Shown one piece after another: positions 15,129 to 29,023 of a stretch of DNA of 64,000 bases. The notes under the pieces are model-generated. The model made no database searches. It saw only the letters and a program-made list of their open reading frames with translations, and had not been told where the DNA came from. Position 1 is the first letter of the stretch. Every line of letters starts with the position of its first letter. The position numbers and the translations under genes were made by a program. The stretch lies in assembly GCA_034620365.1 (NCBI GenBank), contig JAQGEQ010000175.1, positions 2,046,001 to 2,110,000 on the forward strand. The letters are read 5' to 3'. The stretch comes from Pegea sp. RAD2-039. Its lineage: Eukaryota; Chordata; Thaliacea; Salpida; Salpidae.

Positions 15129-18100
15129 TCAATCTGATAAAAGCAAATCAATCGGCCCTGTTAATAAATCTCCAGATGTACAAGGAGCGTTTACTTCACA
15201 ATCATTCAATGAAATCTCTGGCAGTGGAGTTTCAACTTGATATGGAGAAACTTGACAACCAAAATAATCTTCATTAGGAGACTTACAGTGCTTGTAAGAT
15301 GGAGAAGACATATCCTTATACGGATTTTCAAGTTTATCTACAAATAAAATATCGATAAATTAATCCAGTTATTAAAGCTCTTCATAATCTTTAAAATTAA
15401 AATGCACCGCAAAGTAGAAAACAGAGATTGTTTATCAGTTTATCAAATGAAAAGCTTCTTTTTTCAAACCGATAACTATCAAAGAGGGAAGTAATTGATG
15501 AAATTGGATTGTTTCAACTATCGAGCAATTGCAGTTCCTACATTTCTGTGACTAAGCAATCTTCATACGATAGAGGTTTCTGCTGAACAATGCCTACGTC
15601 AGAGGTAGTAGGTCATACTACTTAGAAACAACCACAGAAATTATGAAGTTTAGCTTTACGTAATTTGAGGCTTTTATTTGCTTTTTTTAATAGGTAATAA
15701 GCAAAGCTGATTTGGAATTTAAAAATAATTTCAGAAAAGCTGATAGCAATTTGGCCAGAAGTTTTGCTGTTTTGCAATATATTGTTGGCATATGAAGCAA
15801 AAAAAATATCTTGAGTGTTATTAGCAGCTTGATCTGTAAACACTCTCAAGTCAACAGCTTCAAGTCGAGAAAAAAATCTTCTGATAACTCAAGAGTACCA
15901 AAGACCCATCTGTTTGTACTTATTTCATAGAAATATAAAATAATTTTATAAAATAGCAACCTACTTTCACTGACATAAGACTGGTTAGATCGCGGTGGTA
16001 TTTGAGTATTCACAACTGCTGTTGTTGGATTTGGGAGTGTACGGCACACTGCTAATGAAGAAGTTGATTAAATCGTTGAAACATATCTACTTGAAAGTTA
16101 TAATTTCAAAATTGGGAGTATTTACATTTAATTCTTATATAACTTCTCTTTAAATATGATTGAATGAAAATGTCTTTAAGATACATTTTTTTATTCAAAC
16201 AAAATCTTGAATAGAATAGTAGCTAGTGAGAAAGTGATGGTAATAACTAAAGCCTAGATAATATTTGATTAAATTTAACAAAGTCTACAAAATTTCTAAA
16301 TTGATTTATTTCTAGATTCAATTTCATTATAAATATTTGTCGAAGCTTTTCATCGAGTAATTTCAGATTTTAGTAATTTCAAATAGAATTTACCAGGAGT
16401 GTGCAGTACTCGAAGTTGTAGCTGAGTTTTTGGCATTTTCACGTGAAATTCAGCTGGTGTTGTAAGATGGTTGCTTGCTGGTCGTTTCAATTGACGGTTA
16501 CAATGAGCCTCAATATTTTCATTCGAAAATTTATTGTAAACTAAATAGTTGAAGGGGTCTACAGAAGTTGATTCGAGTGGAATATGATGAGGAGATGATA
16601 CAAGACTATTGTAGCCACTATCATAACTAATCTTTCGAGAATGTCCTTCGTTAAGTTTAATGTCATCTTCTGAAGTTATTGGAGGTGAAAAATGAGAATG
16701 ATCCGAAATCATCTGATGAGAAAAACTTGAATTTATTTAATGAAATTTTTTTTTCAAATTATAAATATTTAAATTAACTAAAAAATCAAATTGAAAAGTT
16801 AAAGATGCGAAGGTTAGATGAAGGATAAGATTTGATTGATAAAATAGATTAAAACAAAAGTTAAACAAACAAGTAGATAAAAATAAAGTTTTTTTTTAGC
16901 AGTCTGCAAAACAAATGAAAGATTGAAAGTTTTACAATTAGTCAGATCTAATCAAATGAATAAAAATTTCTGGAATTTGGGCCTTCAAAAGGTTTTTAAA
17001 CTTTGTGCTGAAATCAAAAACCTTTAAACAATCAAATTGATGGTTTAAAAAGTCAAAGATAAAAAAGTTGATTTTGAAAAATAACATTTGTGTTAAATGC
17101 AAATTGAAAACTGTTTTCAAAAAATATCAAAAATAGAAGATAAAAAACATTTTGGAAGAAATAAGTCTGTTTCCAGATAGATGGGTAACATCAAATATAC
17201 CAAAATTCGATTTTGATTAGATTTAATTAAAAGAAAATTGAATGAAACTTACTGAGTTTGCTACTTGAACATCAGGAAAGAGAACATCTGAAAAAAATTA
17301 ATCACTTTGAGTGGTTTAAGAATAAAAAAGTGTAGTAGGTAAAAGTTCTTTGTGAGATTAATCAACTTCTGTGTTTTATTAAAATAAGAAAAATATTTGA
17401 TAAGAAAAATTGATATTTTTACAGATTGGCTTTTGACACAAATTCAATTAAAACACCTTCTTGAACAGCTACGTTTGCGCTTCCATCATACATCCAAGGA
17501 TCACCAATGCTTGGAGCGTTATAACAAAGATTTTCTGAATCTGTAAACAAAAATTTATAAAGAAATTTAAATATTCGTCAATCAATTGACCTTTGACCTA
17601 AATCAAAAATGCAAATGAGACAAAATCAACTGACAAAAAATCAGAGTTGAAAAGTTAACTGTTGAAGTGAAAATGTTAATCAAATATTTATCACTTCAAA
17701 CATTAATCACAAAATAAGTTTAAAAAAGTAAACAGAAAAATTACCTTCGTAATTACCATATAAGGAATCAGAAGTGTTGTGAACAATTTGATGATACTCG
17801 CTTGTGATTGGTTCGTTGTATTCAGTCACTAACAGAGTTTGACTGGAGGATAAGTTTGTAGGAAATTCTCTTGAAGACGGACTGTTAGCAACTGAAAAAT
17901 AATGATACTTACATGCTTGAAAAGTAAAACAAACAAAGTTTACAAACGCCCATCTAACACCCATCAAATCGTCATTTGACAAACAAGCTAATTTTCAAAT
18001 TTATTATTTTATGATGTTTCGTTAAACACAAAAAAAGGTTGCGAAATTTGAAAACTTCAATTTACCCTTAAGATATTTAAAAAAAAAAGTTTAGTGTTTA

Positions 18101-21100
18101 AACTGAATGATGGTTAAAGCGATGTTATTCGAAGGTGGGGTGAAGTATGTTAATAAGAGCATGAAACATCATAACAAGCTGACACCTCCGCTATTTAATT
18201 GAGGGTCGTTGTCACCCAAAACTTCATCATAAAAGCAAGTGTGGTAGCTGTTTGCTTTTTCAGCTTGACTATTATTTTGTTTCTTAGGCACAGGCTGCCA
18301 CGTGGTTTGCGGCTTGATTCGAATTTTTTCGGCTTCTGTTTCAACTTTTCCGAAATTTTTCTTTAAAACCTGAAGGTAACAGATGTTAGAGTTGGGGAGT
18401 TATTTGAAGATCGAAATCTTTTATTTATTTTTTTATCAATTCATCGTCATTATTTTAAAGGCAAATGCTTTGATCAAATCAAACTTTTAAATAGAAATAA
18501 GTGTTTTTGTACAACTGTTTGAATTTAAACCACTTTTTCTCGAATAAAACTAATTCAATTGAAAATTGCTTTTTTATTCCAACTTTAAAATTGATTTAAA
18601 AATCTAAACAAACAAAAAACTGAAGAAAATTCTCAGGACTTACAATTTCTTCTTGATTAGATCTTTTAAAATCTGTTGATGATTTGTCAATAAATATTTT
18701 TGAAGAAAAAGAAAGTTGCTCGGAAGATACGATGATGTTGTTAGTCTCTTCACCAACTTCAGATCTAAAAATTTTGTTATTTACTTTTCTTGTTAGAAGT
18801 TTCAATGAAAATATGAAAATAACTGTTTAGATTAAACAATTTTATTGACCGGATGTTATTAAAACTTCAATTACAATTTCGAACAAGCCACCTACTCGCA
18901 AACATAGTGGACGAAGACAATTATATCGGACGAGTTTTTCTGCCCATTAACTCGAGTGGCTTGAGTTATTAAACTGACCCAGCCCCCGTGTTTGCAGAAG
19001 AAGCGATAAGGACCAAATTCAAGCTGCCTCCATTTAGTCACTGCAATTTGGATGGCTTAATTGAAACTATTTGCGATTTGAAGTAAAAGTTTTTTATAAA
19101 TTGTGAGCTTTTTGGGTTGTTGTAAATCTGTTCATTTTGTGTTTACTAAATTTGTGAATTTTATAAAAGTTTCTGGAAAACTTCAAATTATTTCTATAAA
19201 TTTTGTTAAATTTCTATTTAAAACTAAAATATTTTTCACCGAATTCTTACAAAATCAAAGAAAGTTTGAGAACTGTTAATTTTATCAAGAAATAAATGAA
19301 ATAGGTTTTCTCGGTGACATTTACACACATTTAATTATCTATCATAACAGAAGAAATGTAAACAAACTGTTGTTGAGAGTTTGTGATGCTCTTATCATAT
19401 CGACTGGATGACAAAAATTGAAAAATGATTTTCCAATAAGCTCGTCGATATTATAACCAATCAATTCACTGATTCTGCAAAATAGTTGCAAAAACTAAAA
19501 TTATGGTCAGTTAAAAATAACTCTAATGAATAAAAGTATAAAAAAAAAATCCACGATTTTGAAATACGTTAAAAGACAATTAGTTTTGAACAAAAGTAAA
19601 AAAAAAACGTTATTGATAAGAATTAGAGATTTATAAGAGCTCCAAAAAATAAATTGTTATTTACTTGGATGTAGAGTTTTCAATAAATTTGAAGTCAAGA
19701 GAATGATGTGTGACAAACGAACTGAAATAAAAACTTTCATCGATAACAGAAGGACAGGGTATTGACTGCAGAAATATTCCATACAATTGTAATGAATCGA
19801 TTGCTGAAAGGTTTGAAATAAAAAAGGTTTTTTAGGCAAAAGATTTAATACTTACAAGTTGGTTCAAACTGAACAAATGAACAGTTAAACGTCTGAAAAA
19901 CAAATTTGTTAAATTAAGATTCAAGGTCAATTTGTGAACCTTGTATCTGCCTGTTGCTGTTTTAAATTTCGATTTCCCACTTCTACATACATCGAATGAT
20001 GTTCTCATCCGACAAAAAAGTCTTTGACGATTAATCTTTGAGTCTTTTTCTGCAAACGATATGTGATAAGTAGTTCTTGCAAGATGAGATATTACTTTTT
20101 GGAAATACGAAAAAGTCTTGGATTTGATCATGATCACCTTCATGAACCAATGAAAGAATGTCTTGACCCACAATCTCCGTCTTAAAACAAAGATTATTAG
20201 AAAATGGAAATATTTTGCAACACAACAGACTTCATTAACTCCCAAATGTTGTTTGACATTATGAGATGCAAATAAGGTTCTATATTTATTGTCAGATATT
20301 AGAAAAAATCCGTTGCAAGCAGTTAATATATCTCCACCTATAAGCTGACGGTTTTCATCTAATCTTTCATCTACAATTAGTTTTGTTTTAAGACAAACAC
20401 TTTTACATGTAAACATATGATATTTCAGTTATCTTCTGACCTGTCTTTGGTATCCATAACGCACTAGAGCTAATACATTCAGGTAAGCAAGAACGCAGAA
20501 GCATAAATTTGTTGATCAGACACAAACCAGTGCCTCTGTAAAATGTTTATCAAAATTATATTAAAAATTTACATTAAAAACTCTGATGTATTTTTCAACT
20601 TTGTAAAACTTAAACAATTATTGATCCTGTTAAACTGGTTAAAGTTAAACTTTATTCAGTTGGTGTATTAAAAGTTAGTAGTCTAAAATTTTAACAGCAC
20701 ATTGAGAAACTGTTCAATAGAATGGTATATAACTGTAATTACAAAAAGTAATTACCAATATGTAAGTTGGCAATATACTTATAATTACTTTGACCTTAAA
20801 AGCTTTTCTAATTGCTTTAGGCTTTTTGAAAAAGTAGTGTTTTTGAATTAAATTAAAATTAAGTTTTAAAATTATTATATCTTAATGAAAGCAAATTCAT
20901 ATGAAAAGATACTTCAAATATTTGGATGAATGTTTTCAATAACTCACTGATCAATGTTGACAATAATCTCATTTTGAATTGGTAAAAGTTTTATAAGAGC
21001 TTGATAATTTTCACTTTCATTTTTGCGTCTACATCGAGCTGCATTTCTACTTTTTTCTTTTCGTTGTTCTCTAAAAGCCCAAAATTTTCATATTTAATTA

Positions 21101-22579
21101 CATTTGGTAATTGAATTACAAGAATATTATTTAACAAAATATTAAAAATGACCAACAATAAGTTTAGATATATATACAATTTCAAATACTTTCTAATCAG
21201 TGATTTGTTTTGCACTTTCATGATTTTTCAGTATAATTCATATAAAAGCTATAAAAAAGTTATCCTACAGAAAAAGTATCTTATTTAAAAATCAAATCAA
21301 ATGTTATATTGATTACATAAAAACAAAAAAATAATATAACCAAAAGATTATCAAATCAAAAAATTAAATAAATTAAAAGCATTTGAATTTATTTTAGATT
21401 TTTTTAAATACAGTTTTAATAAATCTCCTTATATCATATTTTCTTAATTAAATGAAAAAATAATGATATTAAATAATTATTACAGTATTTTAACAACCAA
21501 AAACTTTATGATATTTTTTCATATGCTTAAAATAATAAAAATACATAATAAACTTTTCATGAAATTGCAATGCAAGAAATAATATTTTACAAACGTTGAA
21601 TTGCAATAATTTAAACATAATTTTTGCACTAAATCAAAATAAAAAAAGTATTTTTTACAGCTACTGCAAGAGTATAGTTTTAATTCTTAAAAAACAAAAT
21701 AACCAATCAAAAACAAATTGAATATTATAAAAATTACATAATTTTTGTTGATAAATTATAGATAAACATTTTTGCAATTACAACAACATTGCTATAAATT
21801 AATAAAATAAGAAAAAAACATATTTCATTCATTAAAAAACTTTCAGTATTTACATTTAAACTTTTTACACTAAACGAAACCAAGTACAAAATTGACTTAA
21901 GTGGCAAAAACCTACTCAAAATTCCTAACAGCATTTTCCCAACAAAATGGATTAATTAATTTATGCGAAAAGGGTCCGTTTGATTCAAAACATTTCTTTT
22001 AGCATAAAATAAGCAGAAAATATCACAATAATAAACTAAGAAAAATAATATAATAGATATGTAATAGTATAATAAAATTTCCTTTCAGAATTTTGTAGTG
22101 TAAATTAAGCAACTTACTGGGTGCTAGTTTTGACCTAGTTTAATCAAGTAAGATCATTTTGCTAGTATCTTAATATCATTAATTAGTTTAATGATAGTAG
22201 TTATATAGAAATTTTGCAAGACTTGTGATATGCTAATTATACATTCGTATGTTTGATATGAAAATACAGAAAAGGGCATCAGCCTAAAATATCAAGCAGT
22301 TAAACCAGCTATAGTATAAAAAAAACCTTATAAAAACAATTCTTGGGGTGAATTAGCGGTAACCAGATTTTCATCTGATACTCATGATTCATATGATAAT
22401 TTAAGTTTATTTAAAGAAAAATGTTGTAGCCACAGAAGACCACGCTTTGATGATTAAAAATGAGTCATAGAAAATTGCCGTTAAAATAGTCCAAAAATAG
22501 CTTGCCCCTCTTAAGGTATGCCAAATAGATTATGATAATACTATATATACCTGTCAAATCTGACAGTTTTTATTCTCAT
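15129..22579 (-). CDS. Hypoxia-inducible factor alpha (bHLH-PAS transcription factor)
   Basis: Oxygen-regulated transcription factor that acts in the nucleus as a heterodimer with ARNT. Exons: 22579-22551, 21070-20948, 20535-20441, 20370-20231, 20180-20096, 20049-19940, 19892-19856, 19803-19665, 19474-19368, 19040-18896, 18764-18644, 18369-18186, 17891-17745, 17540-17457, 17287-17253, 16712-16394, 16048-15965, 15337-15129; 730 residues, all phases consistent. Basic region: EQRKEKSRNAARCRRKNESE. PAS-A: ACNGFFLISDNKYRTLFAS, then LVHEGDHDQIQDFF and CRMRTSF. PAS-B: HHSLDFKF, ISELIGYNIDELIGKSFFNF and YRFFCKHGGWVSLITQATRV. LCYNAPSIGDPWMYD sits where the oxygen-dependent degron is expected. The C-terminal activation domain has DCEVNAP, the FIH hydroxylation motif. 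The start exon is tentative: a 29-nt exon (MRIKTVRFD) chosen because its phase-2 donor fits the bHLH exon. Helix 2 of the bHLH is divergent. The family call rests on motif order and CEVNAP and is firm. Confidence 0.92.
15183..15200 (-). other. FIH asparaginyl-hydroxylation site of HIF-alpha (CEVNAP)
   Basis: The six codons TGT GAA GTA AAC GCT CCT encode CEVNAP, identical to the motif around Asn803 of human HIF-1 alpha, where FIH hydroxylation blocks p300/CBP binding. The Asn codon is at 15191-15189. The leucine-rich tail that follows (GDLLTGPIDLLLSD) resembles the helix that contacts p300. Confidence 0.85.
17512..17529 (-). other. Candidate prolyl-hydroxylation degron motif of HIF-alpha (LCYNAP)
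   Basis: In the exon at 17457-17540 the residues LCYNAPSIGDPWMYD align in position with the vertebrate C-terminal degron LxxLAP-x-I-x-x-D. The Ala-Pro, the following Ile and a downstream acidic residue are kept, while the leucine before Ala-Pro is replaced by Asn. The proline codon is at 17514-17512. Whether a PHD enzyme hydroxylates it is inference. No second LxxLAP was seen in the rest of the model. Confidence 0.5.
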
Positions 22580-23341
22580 CCTAAACCAATCATAAATTGA
22601 CGTTATTCAACGATCAAATCTCAGTTAGATTACTATTGCAACTAGTTTACTCATTTACAATTACTCTTCTTGGTATGTTTTATTTTCAAACCTTTTAATA
22701 GCTAATTTCATAAAATATTTTCGCTTTACCTAGCTTTTATATTTCAAGTACTACATGATTTTCGTAGTTATATTTCTAACAACTTTAAGTTGTCTGATAA
22801 TTGTATCTTATTCCTTTTTGAGTAATTCTAAATAGTTATTAAAACCGAATAAAACAGCTCCTAATCATTTTTAATTTTTCCTTTAGGATTACATATCTCT
22901 TTTGTAAAAGTTGATAATGTGTATATTTGTTATTCTTAACTAAGTTCAAATAACATAACTCTTAACGAAACACCGCGAACCCATAAACTTTATCTATACT
23001 TTTTGTTTCAAAAATTATTATTTCTGTTATTTGTTTGTTATTCTTAAAACCATTAAGTTAGCTTCAAGGGGGAAATTCATTTACTGAATCTAAAACAGGA
23101 AGTTATTCGCCTATAAACTTTTAGAATTTGTAGTTGGCTTAGTGCTGGAAAATTTATATTTAGTTATTATAAAATTATCAATAATAATGATGATTATTGC
23201 AGTATCAGTTCACTTTATAAGCTTTTTGATGTTTTTTGATACTATAATCTTTATTTTATAGGTTTATAACAATTTAATATACAATTATTTTTTGTAACTA
23301 ATTTAGTCACTATATCTAGCAGAACTTTGTTTTATGTATCA
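22580..23341. promoter_or_regulatory. Intergenic region between divergent HIF-alpha and dioxygenase genes
   Basis: About 760 bp separate the proposed HIF-alpha start (minus strand) from the dioxygenase signal-peptide ATG (plus strand). Both 5' ends face this interval, so it should contain both promoters. No TATA box or factor site can be named with confidence in such AT-rich sequence. If the tentative first HIF exon is wrong, the interval is larger, beginning at about 21.1 kb. Confidence 0.35.
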
Positions 23342-26300
23342 ATGTTTCTTTTAGCAATATTTCATGCTCATGTTGTTCTCGCTTCTGTGGTGAGTAACTT
23401 GATTTTTTAAGAACATTTAATGAAATTAAAAATTAGAATCTAGAATCTCGTACCTGATGTACCAAGTGAATTACTGTTTTCGGAGAAAAAAAATTACATC
23501 TTATTTTAATTCTTGTAAAAATAATTTTTATTGAAACTGGAATCTATTTTATAAATGCTTAGCTTATTTTCAAAGTACCGAAAATTTTCAAGGAAATAAC
23601 TGAACTATATGAAAAAAGATGTACTCTGAGCTGCTAATAAACTTTGCAATTTTAACTTCGTATTAGATTCTAATTAGTTTAAAATTTAATAGTGCAATTT
23701 TTCTTTAAAACGTTACTTATGTTCACATCTTTTTAAAATTAAAAATAAAACTTTAGTTATCACCATCCAAAGAAATAACAATTAAAAAGAAAGAAGTTGA
23801 AGAAAAAGTGTATATATTTGATGAATCATTTACGTATGAGGAGCTTTGTTATTTTAAACGTCAACAAGCTCTTATATTTGGTGAAAGTAAAGCAACGTTT
23901 TCTTTTTGGGTAAGTTGTTGCTCACAAGTTAACAAAAAATTTTATTTAATTAAACGGAAATTAAATGAAAGTTTAAATAACGATTTGCTAAGTATTATTA
24001 TAAACCAATTTCATTACTTTAAGTAACATATATAAAATAAGAATGCTTTTAAGCTGTAGTATCAAAAATATTAAAACTAAATGATTATTTTTTAAAGAAT
24101 GGTGTCAATGATGGAGGTTCTCCCTTTAAAGCTCAATTAAAAGATCTTTATCAGTTTGATTTTATTACTAAACTAGTAGAAGCTAGTAGAATAACTGGTA
24201 AAAAAGTAGGAACAACAGATTTTATTTTGCACTATCGAAATATTATGTTATAAAAATTATAGTTCACATTTTAATTACAGAAAGCTCAAAATTATTTTTA
24301 GAAATTTTTAAAATGAAAATTTAATTTTTTTTAGTTGAATCTTATAAAAAAGAGTTCAGCTGCAGATTTCTATACAAGCTCTATCAGTTTAAAAAATAAT
24401 AGTTTTGTTTATATTTTATTGCAGTTAAATTTAGAAAAGGGATTTATAGAATACATAAGAACTGGAGATGTTATGCCAGTAACTACTAGATTTTGTAAAA
24501 AGAAATGCCCTTTTGTAATATCAATATTTTTAGAAGAAATCTGGAAACTAAACAGTTATGGCCAGGTAAGAGACTTGAGGATTAGATAAGAAGTCATTTT
24601 GAACTGCAAGCATCAACTGATTTGTGAAGTAAAAAATATTTCTGTCTAGGTTTCGTTTTACGACTACCGAAATGTACAAAGTGCAGAAAAAACATGGATA
24701 AGACGTCTAGAGTCAATTGCTAGCTTTGACGTAAAGCCTTTTAGATCAGTTTTGTGGCCTTCATGTACTCATGTGCTGTTTCGGCCTCCATGTGTTAACC
24801 ATCATGAACCTTTAACAGTTTTACATATTTTTTTAACAGAAGAATCTGTTTGTCCAAAAACTTTTACAACAGGTTTTATAGTTTATATATTCATTATTAT
24901 CATTTTTATTAAACTGTATTTAACAATTTCTAAATATTACAGATGTAGTGTTCAATTTTATTTAATATTTTTACAGCTTTATCACTGACAGACTAAATTT
25001 TATGATAAAAAGTCATTTTTAAATTTTGTAGATCTTTTATTTTTTAACTTGAATGAGAACAATTCTAAAAAGAAACTAAATGAGAAAATGTATGATTTAA
25101 ACAAAAATTTTACTGATGGGATAAAACGAATTGAATTTGGTCAATATCTTGTGAAATCATTTTATGAAAACGGAGATCAAAACAGGTTTTACTGAAAATA
25201 TCTTAACTGATTTATATAATTACTACATAATGGTATGAAAAACTCTGTTTAAACTTATTGAAACTTATTAGCTTTTGAAAAAGATTTGAAAGAATTCAAA
25301 ATCAGCATTAAAAGATCTGTATGATTACTATATATTTGTTACAGACATATTCATGTGTATGATGATGTTTTCAGTAAAAGTGAGCTTGATGATCTGATCA
25401 ATTACCTCAAGAAGAACAGCAATCTTATGTTTAATAAGTTTGACAGATCTCTACTGGAAGAGAATGACAATGTTCCATGGATTTCACAATTCGATGTATT
25501 TTATCATCAAATGTCTTTTACATCAATTTGTTTTTTCAAAAATTACTGAAAGCAGTAAAAATCCTCTTAATCAAGAATATTATTTAATTTCTTAGGTGGA
25601 CGATTTTGTACAAACTAGATTATGGTTGAAATTACAAGGTCTTCTAAAATATGTATCAAATGAAGATGGTTGGTATCCTTATGATATTGCTTTGAACGTT
25701 GTACAATCAACAGACTCACCGAGGATTCATTCGGACTCTGAGAATCATCAAGTACAACAACAATTTCTTACTTGATATTCACTCATGTGAAAACTCATCA
25801 GGTTGAATACACAATTGTAATTTATCTATCAGACGACATACATCCTGATGAATGTGGAAACATTGTTTTTGTTCAACCAATTTCAAACAAAGACTCAATA
25901 AATAGATTTCTGGGCGAGAGAGAAAGGGCTTATGAGATTATCGGGTCTGCGTCTCCTAAGTTCGGAAGATTAGTTATTTTTAGAAGTTAGTGTCTTCTCT
26001 AATCTTATCTTTTAAACAACTGATCTCTTTGAAGATAACATTGAACATTCAGCAAGACCTCCATGTGGAAGATTTTTAGGGGCTCGTTACTCGTTTGCAG
26101 TAAAAGTTAGTCGAAGTTATCGTCTTGCTCTAATCAAAGAGATTTATGAAATTGGAGAGTTGATACCAACATCTCAAGTTTGTCAGCAGTACTCCGGGTA
26201 ACTTTTTAGAAAATAGATGAATTAAATATAATTTTAATAAAAGTTTGAATAATTTTGTGGTAAAGATGATATGAGTTAAAAAAGCTACAAAAATCTCTTT

Positions 26301-26446
26301 TTAGTGTTTTGAGTGAGCTACTCACGTCTAAACATGATGATGCTTCGACTTCTAATCTTACTGATGGAGATCTAGAAGAATTGTATACAAAATTGAAAAA
26401 ACAAAAAGAAGAAATGTTTAAAAATAAAGAAATTGTACAAGTATGA
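23342..26446 (+). CDS. Secretory-pathway Fe(II)/2-oxoglutarate dioxygenase, prolyl-hydroxylase-like
   Basis: Exons: 23342-23389, 23757-23909, 24098-24205, 24335-24565, 24650-24872, 25032-25185, 25345-25495, 25596-25751, 25802-25985, 26035-26197, 26305-26446; 570 residues, all phases close. The first exon is a compact hydrophobic signal peptide (MFLLAIFHAHVVLASV). The C-terminal half has the double-stranded beta-helix signature: HSD in RIHSDSENHQ (HxD metal ligands), IVIYLSDD, GRLVIF, a distal His in IEHSARPP and an Arg in GARYSFAV for 2-oxoglutarate. The N-terminal half has a similar opening (YIFDESFTYEEL versus HVYDDVFSKSEL) and may be a degenerate second oxygenase unit. The C-terminus is a charged coiled-coil-like stretch. 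It resembles leprecan-type collagen prolyl 3-hydroxylases most, but no KDEL is seen and the exact subfamily is unknown. The stop overlaps a plausible donor (GTATGA at 26441), so another 3' exon is possible. Confidence 0.75.
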
Positions 26447-26912
26447 TAAAAGTAGTTGAAATTTTCCTTTTACAAATAATTATAGTTTTATTGAGTAATA
26501 AAATAACTTGCTGACTCTCAAATATCTGTTGAAGTTTTAGATGTCTTAAATTAATTTGATTATATTTTTAAAATGATTTTATTAGTGAAAAACTTCGGTC
26601 ATCCATCATATAGAAAAACTTGATTATTGAAGAAATAGGTAATTTCAATAATGCAAAATTAACTTAAAATATCAGTACTAAGAATTAATAATCTCTAACA
26701 TTTGCCATCAAGTTACAAGTGGCAGTAAATGCTATGAAACCCAAGTTACTGCATAATGAAATTAGAATCAAAAGTTTAAATCATTACTTAAAAAAATTAA
26801 GATATGAAAGTACGTGTTGAAGTAGAAAGAAATACTATATAATCAAAAAGTTTGTAATAAGTGAAAAATTCGAGGAAGCGATGTATTAGAAAAACTTGAA
26901 GCTGACATTTTT

Positions 26913-29023
<2,111 letters not shown>

